DNA from: Candolleomyces eurysporus
Lineage: Eukaryota > Basidiomycota > Agaricomycetes > Agaricales > Psathyrellaceae
Length of the DNA: 11,812 bases
Assembly (NCBI GenBank): GCA_027579435.1
Contig: JANBPK010000024.1
Location: forward strand, 1 to 11,812
Direction: 5' to 3'
Shown here: piece by piece, positions 1-8,898 of the stretch
Layout of the letters: the number at the start of each line of letters is the position of its first letter
Numbering within the stretch: position 1 is the first letter of the stretch
Made by a program: the position numbers and the translations under genes
The notes under the pieces: generated by a model
Databases searched by the model: none
What the model was told of the DNA's origin: nothing
The model's input: only the letters and a program-made list of their open reading frames with translations

Positions 1-163
1 TCTCTTCTTCCTGCCTACGTCTCTCTTCTTCTTCCTGCCTACATCTCTCTTCTTCCTGCCTGCGTCTCTCTTCTTCTCGCCGTAGTCTCTCCTCTTCCTG
101 CCGTCGTTTCTCCTCTTCTCTTTGCCGTTGTCTCTCCTCCTCCAGCCTTCGTCTCTCTTCTTC
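1..163 (-). repeat. Imperfect 21-bp tandem repeat coding EEERRRQ-type heptads
   Basis: Read on the minus strand from 163 to 1, seven full units and part of an eighth follow each other. Each is 21 nt (two are 24 nt, with one extra codon) and encodes three Glu followed by a mix of Arg, Gln, Lys and Leu. The repeat stays in frame with the zinc-finger gene, so it is a coding repeat. Units nearest the edge are the most alike, which suggests recent expansion by slippage. Confidence 0.85.
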
Positions 164-1011
164 CCGCCGCCGTCTCTGCTCTGCTTCTTGTCGTCGTTTT
201 TCCTGTTCCTGCACACGTTTTTCCTCGGCTTTTTGCAATCTCTCCGCCTCCTGACGGCGTCTTCGTTGCTCCTGTTCCTCTTCTAGTCGCCGCTCTCTCC
301 GCTCGGCGAGTTTCTTGAGATCATCGAGAGCATTCTGAATCCGAGTCTCATCCTGACAACAACGCTTCATAAGCAATTCAAGATCCTAGCCAAGCGACCG
401 TTCGACGTACCTCGACTGGGTCGTGCCTATATCGGCATCGGTCTCCGTTCCGACACTTCCCTCTCTGCCATGCTCTGCAGGATTCACCAGCTGCGGCATC
501 TGCAGCCGGCGGTAACTCAGCTGGCGCCNGGGGTTGAGCGGGGGGAGCAGCGNTGGGGCTGGGGGAGTGGCTGGCGGGCGGCNGGCGCCGCCGCCGTCGA
601 TTCCTCAGCCTTCCTGTCCTACGAAGTAATTTGTGGCTCAGATTGGTTTGTAGCTGATGTTGTGGAGTGAAACGTACCTCTTCCCGGGGTTCGAAGAGGA
701 AGGGGGCGGGGGTTTCTCTCCTCCAGGAGTAGAGGCCCCCTCAGTGGTGTTTTCCGCCATTAACAGACTTGTAGCGGCAGGCGCTGGCTGTTGAACCTCT
801 TCCTTATTCTGTGATATCATCCCATCGTCAACAGAAGGGTATAGCGTTTAAGGAAGCGCCGGATTACATTAGAAGTCGTCGCAGCGCTGGTGTTTGCTTC
901 ATCCGAATGCGGGGAGGCGCATTTCCTTCCAGATCGGCGGCTCCCTCTTCCATAGAATTTGCCCCCTCTCTTGGTGCCCCCGTCGAGACTCGTCGAACTT
1001 TTGGGTGGCAT
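1..1011 (-). CDS. CCCH zinc-finger protein with long Glu/Arg-rich helix (C-terminus beyond window)
   Basis: Model of four exons: 1011-868, 808-678, 618-411 and 352 to the left edge, with introns of 59, 59 and 58 nt. Phases agree at all joins (0, 2, 0). The start at 1011 is the first in-frame ATG after an upstream stop and has G at -3. Residues 1-48 are basic and Gly/Ser-rich. Residues 49-135 are Pro/Ala-rich low complexity and include the three N-containing codons. One CCCH finger follows: C139-x7-C147-x5-C153-x3-H157. From residue 162 to the edge (at least 117 residues) the chain is almost only Glu, Arg, Gln and Lys in seven-residue units of the type EEERRRQ, which suggests a long single helix or coiled coil. 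CCCH fingers usually bind RNA, so an RNA-linked role is an inference. I do not recognise the full family. The protein is incomplete here, so any C-terminal domain is unseen. Confidence 0.82.
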
Positions 1012-1315
1012 GGCCGTAGAGGAAAGGTTCAGGCGTCAGGAGGCCTGTCGAAGCACAGATGCTTCGAAATTCGAATTCCGCTATGAACCTATCAGGTGAC
1101 AGTGACAGACAGCGGTCATCTGGTCAAACTTTAACTTTAGCGCCCATGCCAGTGATTGCCGTGATCGAGCCGAGATAGACCGAGAGCTGCAGAGCCAAAA
1201 TTATTCGATATCTACGATAGAAAAAATCTAGTGTACATTAAAGCGTCGACACAGAAAACCCAAAAAAATGACAGAACACTGGAGAAAGGTAGTGACGGAT
1301 TGCAGAATCGGGTGT
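1012..1315. other. Intergenic: promoter side of the CCCH gene, 3' flank of the monooxygenase gene
   Basis: This 304-bp gap separates the start of the left CCCH gene (1011) from the stop of the monooxygenase gene (1316), both on the minus strand. It must hold the promoter of the former and the 3' end of the latter. I see no clear TATA box and no convincing additional gene. Confidence 0.5.
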
Positions 1316-3173
1316 CTATAGATGGGCTCTTGATTTTTGACTTGCTTCGAGGCGTGAAACAGCTTCATCAAGGTCCGCATCGAGCGTCGTCGTCCATGCT
1401 AGAGAAAAAAAAAGTGTCAGCATCCACGCCTCTAGGTGCAATATCAGAGAAGCTTACTCCAATTCCAGTTCTCGACAACTGCATCACCGATCTCGTGCAG
1501 ACGGTCAAACTCCCTTGTGGAATCCAAGCCCTCAAGTTGGAGGCCGAAGTAGTGACCGTTGGCAAGAGAACGCATTTGGCACTCAGTTGCAACTGGGATG
1601 CGGAGGTCACTGTATATATTCAGCACCTCGTTGATATTCTCGAGTCGGGTCAGTCGGTGACCAAGAAGGGTGGCGAGGAGGAAGGCGTCTTCAATGGCTT
1701 GTCCCGCTCCTGACGCTTGCTGAGGAGATGTAGCATGGGCCTATGCGCGCGGACTGAGAATACTTGTAAAGAACTGAGCCATGATCTACTCACGGAGTCT
1801 CCCAAGAGGCAAACGTTTCCGTGAACCCACGATTTCAGCGGTTGAGCCATGTGGATAGCCCATCGAGAAGGTCGATCGATGCACTGAAAAAAAAAAGGTT
1901 CTGAGCCAGTATTCGATAGTCATGAAAATGCACACTCACCTGGAGAATGGCCTGCAGCTCAGGCTCCCAACCCTCGTGCGCAGCCAGTAGTTCATCATTT
2001 GGAATCGTTTCAACCCAGAGACCGGGGAATGTGGTTCCTTCTAGGTGAGGTTTTGCGTGGAAGGCGCCAACGTTGATGAGTTTTCCCGAGCTGATAGGAT
2101 ACACCACGACGTTCTGCGAAAGCAATGAACAACCAACAGAATGGAAAACAGGATGCAGATGGTACGGACCACGTGTTGTCCCATATACTACGACTTTGGT
2201 TAGACAAGATATATCAAAAGGGGTGAAACGAACGCACCATAATCGGGGTAGATTTGGTCTGCGGAATGCGAATGTTCATCTCGGGGTGGGAGTCCTTATA
2301 GGCTTGCAGACGTTCAGTGGGTATCAGCGCTCGATACGCAACGATTCCAGTCCATGTAGGCTCGATCAGGTGGAGGTATTCTTCTGCCTCCTTGAGCCTA
2401 CCATGTGAAGCGGCGTCCTTCGATTTATCTATAAGCATGGTCTTTCGGACGGCCGACTTGATACCGTCTGATCCAATAAGGAGATTACAAGTTTCTGTCG
2501 TCCCATCTGTGAACAGCAGTTCAACGGTGCCTTGTTTAGTATCTTGCGTATACGTCATCAGCCGACGGTTGAAGTGGGTCTTGCAACGCGCTGGTAGGTT
2601 ATCGATCAGCACCTGGAGGACGTCTGGTCGATGATATCGAAGAAGTGTTCCTGAAAAAGCAGAGTTAAACGCGATTCGCAGATTTCTCTGTAGGGCAACT
2701 CACCTTTGCTTCGAAGCTTGTAGAAATCCAAACCCACTGGCTGGTCCGCCTTTCGGAAGATGAAAGTATCGACTAAGGATGGTCAATGAAATCAGTGACC
2801 GTCAATAGCACCTATATCAAACACAGTACCTTCATCATGAGTTGGCTTGGTGGCCGAAATACGCGCCAGGTCATCATCTAAACCGAGATGTGCGAGGATT
2901 TTCCAAACGCGAGGCCAAACGCCGATCCCTGCGCCAACTTCGGAGAACTCTCTGGCTGCTTCGAAGACTGAGATTTCAATGTCTTCGTACTTCGAAAGTG
3001 CCACTAATGTCGTCCCTTAGTCACTGTGCTAGGGTCAATGTCGAGAGAAGATATACCAGCAGCAGCTAAGCCTCCGATACCACCTCCGCTAGGAGTACAG
3101 TGTCAGGGGCCAGGTTTCTCGGGGCGACGGCGCAGGAACAGACTCACCAAATTGCAACGTGAAACTTGGGCAT
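1316..3173 (-). CDS. FAD-dependent aromatic monooxygenase, salicylate-hydroxylase-like
   Basis: Ten exons: 3173-3148, 3088-3057, 3003-2830, 2772-2704, 2650-2238, 2187-2170, 2113-1940, 1883-1794, 1740-1458 and 1398-1316. They give 453 aa, normal for this family. Group A flavin monooxygenase landmarks are present: the dinucleotide-binding GGGIGG at residues 10-15 ending in the ribose-binding Glu34; the conserved HR at 107-108; the GSDG motif at 160-163; and the LLGD motif at 328-331 followed by SAHATSPQQASGAGQAIEDA. The family uses NAD(P)H and O2 to hydroxylate aromatic acids or phenols. Exact substrate is unknown; salicylate is only the closest named type. The C-terminus depends on the last intron (1457-1399, branch CTGAC): without splicing the frame stops at 1444, with it the usual W-x-W end and acidic tail appear. 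The 18-nt exon has an uncertain 3' border (15 or 18 nt). No signal peptide, so probably cytosolic. It is the first of three adjacent enzyme genes. Confidence 0.92.
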
Positions 3174-4115
3174 TGTATAAAAGTAGATAGAAAGGAGAAC
3201 TTGTCTTGCAGTAGTAGTCTCCAGGCTATTCAACGAACATATATATCATATCGCCCCGCAAGAACTCCGTGCAAGGTGGTGCCTATTGTCCGATTGTGGG
3301 ACCATGACCGGTGATATCGATGTGGCATCTTCGGATAGTCTGTACTACCCACTCGATAGACTGGAAGCCATTAGGAAAGGACTTGGCGCCTTGGAGAACC
3401 TGGTGGTCGAGAACAAACGTTGGCTGTGGCACGGATCAGGGCCAGGCCGTTCCGGACTTTCCGGATCCGGGTCATCCAGTGAAGCAGCAATTCTCCCCGC
3501 ACGTTAGATCCTATGCAAGGTCCGAGAAAGCTCTTTTGAATGACATATCTCGCCATTTTTCGAGTATTGTGGGACATGATACCCAAAATCGAAAGCAAAA
3601 GGCCAATGTTTGGCTCGTTTCGCCAATCCCAAGTACACAGACACGATCGTCGTTTTGCTGAAATACCCACATAGTCGCCGCACGACCTGGCCCTAGTCTT
3701 TTCAAAAGAGGCGATATCAAGACCAGTATCGCTATCATCGCAGTACGTGCTATAGCATCAAGGCCGATAATTACCCAAACGCCAACAGAGGAGGCCCCGC
3801 AATGCCCTGCGGGAATGTCAACTCGGACAGACATGCAACTTCTATTAAAATAGATGTCGTAAGTTGGCAACTGTGGGTCAACGACGAAACAAGTCCGCTA
3901 GTGACCGGTGCCTGCGGCGTATCTGTGTGTAGGGTTCGGTGAAAGAATAGTGACGGCATGCCCTACGGCGGGACACTGCCAACCTAGTCCGCTATCCGTT
4001 CGTTGCTGGTATGCATCATTTTGGGGAGAAATCAAACTTCTTCTGCGTACTCAAGGTTACGTTTGAAATTCGAAGCACGATCACATTGTTTGAAAAACAC
4101 TAAATTTTACAGAGT
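3174..4115. other. Unassigned 942-bp stretch between monooxygenase and PLP-enzyme genes
   Basis: The left end must contain the monooxygenase promoter and the right end the 3' flank of the PLP-enzyme gene. The middle holds a minus-strand open frame (3870-3511, 119 codons) with a hydrophobic stretch around WVIIGLDA and MIAILVLIS, and a plus-strand frame (3286-3507, 73 codons). Neither shows a family motif I recognise or splice sites extending it into a credible protein. I therefore call no gene. A decayed gene or a small lineage-specific gene remains possible. Confidence 0.45.
3239..3245 (-). promoter_or_regulatory. Possible TATA box of the monooxygenase gene
   Basis: TATATAT on the minus strand lies 66-72 bp upstream of the ATG at 3173, and the start codon has A at -3. 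A short upstream frame (ATG at 3240, stop after four codons at 3226) overlaps this box, so it would be translated only if transcription began further upstream. Confidence 0.4.
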
Positions 4116-5586
4116 TTAAATTAGGATCTCCTTCAAGGTGTCGACAATGATTTGAACCTCTTCCACCGTGTTGTAGTGGACTAAGGAAATCCTGACTACA
4201 GCATCATCCACATCAACCTTGGGCTCCAAGGTGTCAATAAGGGTGTAGGCATAGAAGTGACCCCAGCGAATGCCGACCTGTGTGTCCGAGATCAGCACCT
4301 CCGAGTCTGTACAAAACGAAAATAGTGAATCGGAACTCACTTTGCCCCTGCGATCGAATTCTTTAACGATATCCTTGCTTTTCGTTGCTCGTGGTCCGAC
4401 CACAACGAAACTGACTGTCGGGACTCTACCCAAATGAACGGTATCATCTCCGACGATTCGGACTCCCCGATCCCATTGAGCAGGATCAGTCAGGAAGGAG
4501 ATCAAAGGCCGCAACAGGGTCTGCTCGTGCTCTGCCATGGCATCGGAAGCCGAGCTCAGACTGTTATCAGGTGTGAGAGATTGAAGGTATTGAAGCACCC
4601 CGGTTGTGGCATAAACTAGCTCATAACCAGGACCTCCAGGTTCCAGTTTGTGAGGGACCTTGTCGACATCAAGGAAATCGTGTACGATAGACGTAACCGA
4701 TGATTGAAGGGCTGTGTCCTTGACGTATAATGCAGAAATATGGGGCCCCCAAACCTAGAGATCGGATGTCATCAGCAGGAAGAAGGATGAGGCAAAGCAC
4801 GGGTGCAAAATCTTCATAGCTCACCTTGTAGAACGACAAAACGCAAAAATCGATGTCCCAATCCTGCACATCAATCCTTCGGTGGGGAGCGTAAGAAACA
4901 CAGTCGATCGAAATCTCGAGTTTGGGGACACCTAATTCTGCGGCTTTCTTGCGAATGGCGGCGGTGTAGTCCTTTACGGGAACGATGCTACCAAGGATGT
5001 TGGAACATGCCGTGAACGCAACGATGCGAGTTCTGGGTGTAATGAGAGGGAGGACTTCCTCAAGCTTCAACGCTACAGAGTATGGATTCGATTCCTTCGT
5101 CGGGGTAGCCTTCCAGTACTTGACGATCGCACCCGACCTTGCAGCGAGCTTCTTCCACGGACCAACATTGGCTACATCGTACAGGGTCGGCATAGGTTGC
5201 ATATCGAAACCACCGTAATGATACTGCGTACCTTCATGCTCTCCTGTTACAATGAACTCATCACCAGCTTTGATCCCACTTTCCAATCCTCTAGCCAGAT
5301 TCTCGAGGTTCAAGGTCGAGCTTGAGCCGAAGACGATCTCGTTCGGAGACTTGGCATTGAACAATTTCGCAGCCTCGGCTGGTGCTTCCACCAGGACCTT
5401 TCGAGTACTTTCTGCAGAGATAGAATAGTCGGCACCTAGTTGGGCGTTGGTGTTGATCAGATAATCAGTCAATCTGTCGATGACCCCTTGAGCCACTTGG
5501 GAGCCGCCTGCATTATCTGCAAAGATGAATCCATTTCTCAACGAAGGGAACTGGCTGCGAACGTGAGTCACATCTAAAGGAGCCAT
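4116..5586 (-). CDS. Class-V PLP-dependent enzyme, cysteine-desulfurase-like
   Basis: Three exons, 5586-4825, 4754-4341 and 4277-4116, give 445 aa, typical for the family. The start has A at -3. The N-terminal block has RSQFPSL and ADNAGGSQ (residues 10-30), as in the VC1184-type cysteine-desulfurase-like subfamily. H117 in GEHEGTQ fits the residue that stacks on PLP. D228 in ISIDCVSYAPH fits the Asp that binds the pyridine nitrogen. K254 in SFYKVWGPH is the expected Schiff-base lysine and sits exactly at the first exon junction, which supports the 70-nt intron 4824-4755 (branch CTGAT). The 63-nt segment 4340-4278 has good donor and acceptor sites and interrupts GK|VGIRWGHFYAY, so I treat it as an intron although it is open in frame. 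The family removes sulfur, selenium or amino groups from small amino acids; the actual substrate is unknown. Not obviously the mitochondrial Nfs1 type, and no signal peptide is evident. Confidence 0.91.
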
Positions 5587-6000
5587 ACTAGAAGCTAAAG
5601 TTGAACGAGAGACAACCTGGGCGATGAGAAAGACCTCAAGACCTCCGAGTCATAGAAGACCTTCGAGTCATAGTAGGTGGAATCGCTTCCGAGAGTTCTC
5701 ATAGGCGAACCGCAAATGAGGTAATTAAGAAGCTAAAATCGTGATCATGGCCCTACCTAAGGACCTGCGATGCAGGAGAACGTCCGCTATCCTTAGACAG
5801 AGGGTGTCAAGACCCCAAAGCTCAGCGCTCGGTACGTGCTCGTCGATGACAACAAAGCCGTGTTCAAAGTTACACAATTACAGATATGAAACCAAGAGTC
5901 AAATATGAAGCATAAATAAAGAAGGCAAGTAATAAAACAACAATTAGAACAGTTAAAAAGTGTCAATATCAAGATTCTCGCTATTGGTCCTAGTGGCGAT
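5587..6000. other. Intergenic: PLP-enzyme promoter and laccase 3' flank
   Basis: This 414-bp gap lies between two genes on the minus strand. The part next to 5586 holds a tandem 18-bp repeat with TGACTC elements (listed separately). The part next to 6001 is AT-rich on the minus strand and fits a 3' untranslated region and polyadenylation zone. No further gene is supported. Confidence 0.5.
5640..5675 (-). promoter_or_regulatory. Two 18-bp tandem repeats each carrying ATGACTC
   Basis: Two adjacent 18-bp units (5640-5657 and 5658-5675) differ at two positions. Read on the minus strand each carries ATGACTC (5653-5647 and 5671-5665), the core bound by fungal Gcn4/CPC1-type bZIP factors in amino-acid control. 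They lie about 60-85 bp upstream of the PLP-enzyme start, so they could be promoter elements or fall in the 5' untranslated region. Factor binding is inferred from the motif only. Confidence 0.4.
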
Positions 6001-8127
6001 CTACGGATCGTCAGGTCGGAGTCGCTCATACTCGGGGCAAAGATTATTCCAGGCTTCTGTAAATAGAAGTGAGAATCCAATATTAGCTTTTACATGAAAT
6101 AACGAAGACGTACGAGAAACTGGGTTCTGAAGCGACGTTCCGTTAATATCCTCAGCGAAGACGACACCCATTCCGCTGAAAGGTATAATTAGCACAATCT
6201 GCAATCGAAAGTCAGCGAAGGTACTTACAGGTCAAGATGGAAGTCGATGTGGCTACAACCATTCCGTGATGTCAGAATACATTCCACAGTCCGATGAAAA
6301 GGGGGGGCACTGACCAGTGGAGGAACCAAGGACCGGCGTTGTCGGTCACGAATCGGATAGTGACATTATCCGTAACATCGCCGGTGCTGACGGTATCTCG
6401 TCGAACAGGATTTTCAAAGTTGTAGTTCGGGCTGTCGGCGCTGCGGACTACAGAGAAGGAGTGCTAATTTCAAAATCAAGGTTGAGTCAACAGGATATAT
6501 TGGTAAGAAGAATAGAACGTACCCCGTGGAGATGGAATGGGTGAGGTCCTCCTTGAGTCGGTGCTGTTCCAGGGAAAGAAAGCTCAACAACCCTATTGGG
6601 GGGCAATTCGTACACGGTTCCAGTCGGCAAAAGATCCTGGGCTCGCTGTACACCGCTCAAAATTTGGAGCAAAGTCGGAACATTGGGGGCAGCGAAAGGA
6701 ATTCCGTTCATCTTGAATTGCCAGGCATCGAAGTCGAACTCTGAATTGATGTTGATAGTAACGTCAGCTCCTCCAGGAACAGGTTGGCCTGGTGCACGTG
6801 GGTTTGTAAGGGCACGCAAATTGGCCTCCCTCAAGGGCTGGACGCTGGGAGTTTGGACGGAGGTTGGGTCAGCATTCGGAGCGCCGGCATATCGAAGAAT
6901 AGCCAAATTTATGCCCCCTTCAAAACCAGCATGGCCTCTACGAGGATAAGGATTAGAACGAATCCAGTAATTGCCAACAGGTTGGTTAGCATTGAGGATA
7001 GCGGAGTATCTCTGGCCAGCGAAGATGCGGAACGAGTCAACCTGCAATGGTACAGTGTTTTCCCCGTCCGCCTCGATGATTGTGAGATTGTGGTTGTCGA
7101 TAGAGAAATCCCAATACGGGTCGCAAGCCATAGCGATGATGCGGAAGCGGTATCGTCTACCTCGCCTGACGTTTACAATGCTGAAAGGAACGGCTGGCCC
7201 TCCAGGATATCTTCCTCGTCCATTGATCAATGTGGAGTTGGGAATTGGTGGCAGAACCCCGTGCGGTGCTGCGCCCCTCGAAGGTCGATGGTACCTGAAA
7301 AAAAGATTTCCATGAGTAACATAAGTTGAGCGAAGCGAACCCCTACGCACCAATCGGAGAGCGTGATGATCGTGCTCTCTAAATGTCTATTAGCCGACAG
7401 CATTTTGTAAAAGGAGAAATTTTTGACGAACCGTCATCAACGTCGTATAGAGACCTGTGTGGGTCGCGGGGGTCGTAGATAACAAGAGGTCCTCGCAATC
7501 CATCGCAGTATTGAGTAGCTATTTCCTTTGTCAGCCCCCCGATTGACCAAAGCGTAAAATGCACGTACAAAGGTGAGAGTGGTACCAAAATGTTCCGGCC
7601 TGGCCGGGAGCGGAAAAGTCGTACAAGAACGAGTTTCCGGGAGAGATGGGACATTGAGTAACCCACGCAGCACCATCTGCAAAATTCCTCCTGGTCATAT
7701 GCAGCCCATGCCAGTGCTATATCCGGGATTTGATTGGTGAACTGTTTGAAGGGGAAAGCAGAAACAGGGATGACGTACAACGCTGGTACTCTTGTACATA
7801 GAGAACTCAGTCAGGTTGTTGACAACATTGATTTGGAAGCGGTCGCCCTGTAAGTATGTTTGGATGAGTGGGGTCGAGGAGTATTCGAGGTTCGCACCTT
7901 TTGAGCGCGGATGAGTGGACCTGGATGGATGCCTCCGGCAGTAACAGCCCTGCCCGAATTGAGTTCACGCTAAATCATTCGAGAAGAGAAACTCACAAAC
8001 GAGAGAGACCATCAGGACTGAGTTCCCGATTTGAGACAACGAGCTCTCCAGTAGGTCCAATGGCAGCAGATGCAAAGGTCGCTGCATACAGCAATAGAGA
8101 GGTGTACAGGCCGACCGCCTTGACCAT
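6001..8127 (-). CDS. Laccase (secreted multicopper oxidase)
   Basis: Eleven exons: 8127-7997, 7949-7898, 7847-7779, 7716-7569, 7518-7432, 7378-7351, 7294-6523, 6463-6315, 6252-6229, 6175-6114 and 6056-6001. They give 525 aa, normal for fungal laccase. Residues 1-21 are a signal peptide (cut near SA|AIGP). The four copper motifs are present: HWHG at 85-88, WYHSHLSTQYCDG at 128-140, HPFHLHGH at 423-430 and HCHIDFH at 478-484. The ten copper ligands (eight in HXH pairs, H423, C479, H484) are thus accounted for. The enzyme oxidises phenols one electron at a time and reduces O2 to water outside the cell, in lignin, melanin or pigment chemistry. Several N-x-S/T glycosylation sites are visible, such as NLT and NST. 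Two oddities: the residue ten after C479 is Met489 where basidiomycete enzymes usually have Phe or Leu, and motif 1 continues MTRRNFADG instead of the usual TNWADG form. Confidence 0.96.
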
Positions 8128-8200
8128 GACTGATGTTTTGAAGGACCAGGTGAGTGAGGCTGACAGACGATGTGCTTTAAGAAGTCGAAACAGCTTGATG

Positions 8201-8207
8201 TTTTATA
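8201..8207 (-). promoter_or_regulatory. TATA box of the laccase gene
   Basis: TATAAAA on the minus strand ends 74 bp upstream of the laccase ATG at 8127, a normal distance for a fungal TATA box. The ATG has G at -3 and G at +4, a good start context. Confidence 0.6.
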
Positions 8208-8884
8208 TGACCCAAGTAACATCCAGATCGTTTCCAGTTCCGTCACAGGTATTCTAGACGAGGGTGTCCAAACGCTGGAGCAACAGGACTCGGGTTGAGC
8301 GTCATCCAGTTCCCGAGAGAATTTGACACCATCCCGACAGGATTGAGGTAAGTGTACGAGATGAATAAATGGCTGTTCCTAGAGAGCGATTCCTTTACTC
8401 CGAGGAACATGTTCTTTATCAAAGGGAGCGCTTCCACGGTATGACTGGAGTAGTCTAGCCGATGCATCGAGAAATCATATCGTTCAAAAAAACCACGAGA
8501 GCTGCGCTTTGATCCGGTTCGAAGGAACTACCCGCGGCATCGTCAACGGCCGGTGAGGCAATTTCTGCCTTGTCAGATGGGGATTCTTGGTGCCGCGTAA
8601 ACCTGAGGTATCCAAGCGCCCTCCAGTCATGCCGTTATACCCAGCACGGTGCATGTGATCGAGGTGAGGATAGGGCATCCGTAAACGTTGGCATAGAGCG
8701 AATTCCAATTTTTCAATTTTTCATTAGAAGAAGAAACAGAGAAGGATCCGACCTACGGAGAGTCGGAGACAGATGAGGGCAAGGCGAGAGAAGAGAGAAG
8801 GTCAGAGAGAAACACGTGTGCCAGTGAGATGCCATCATTGTTTGGGATCAGGGCTCTCGGAAATCGAGGGCCAAAGGGCGGCGC

Positions 8885-8898
8885 CAGTGTGCACACTG
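8885..8898. promoter_or_regulatory. Perfect 14-bp palindrome with metal-response-like core
   Basis: CAGTGTGCACACTG is its own reverse complement. It contains TGCACAC on both strands, which fits the TGCRCNC pattern reported as metal-response elements in fungal laccase promoters. It lies about 760 bp upstream of the laccase start. A role is only inferred; a 14-bp palindrome in about 1 kb could be chance. Confidence 0.3.

Noticed and set aside
1..163. Repeats at the left edge as satellite DNA or a CRISPR-like array
   Set aside because: They are imperfect, have no spacers, keep the reading frame and encode a Glu/Arg helix continuous with a spliced zinc-finger gene.
1444..1458. Stop at 1444 as the end of the monooxygenase
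   Set aside because: A donor GTAAGC at 1457, branch CTGAC and a T-rich acceptor at 1399 lead to a C-terminal exon that restores the usual family ending.
1231..1713. Plus-strand open frame of 160 codons
   Set aside because: It is antisense to the last two exons of the monooxygenase gene, whose GAGQAIEDA and W-x-W motifs are coded on the minus strand.
4669..4824. Unspliced continuation of the PLP enzyme past K254 (to a stop at 4669)
   Set aside because: The frame after 4824 loses the family sequence; splicing 4824-4755 gives the expected KVWGPHISALYV.
5793..6080. Minus-strand hydrophobic frame of 95 codons
   Set aside because: It overlaps the last laccase exon in another frame and the AT-rich 3' flank; the hydrophobic residues come from T-rich sequence.
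6784..7329. Plus-strand open frame of 181 codons
   Set aside because: It lies antisense to the large laccase exon 7294-6523, which has clear copper-oxidase motifs; the plus frame has no recognisable domain.
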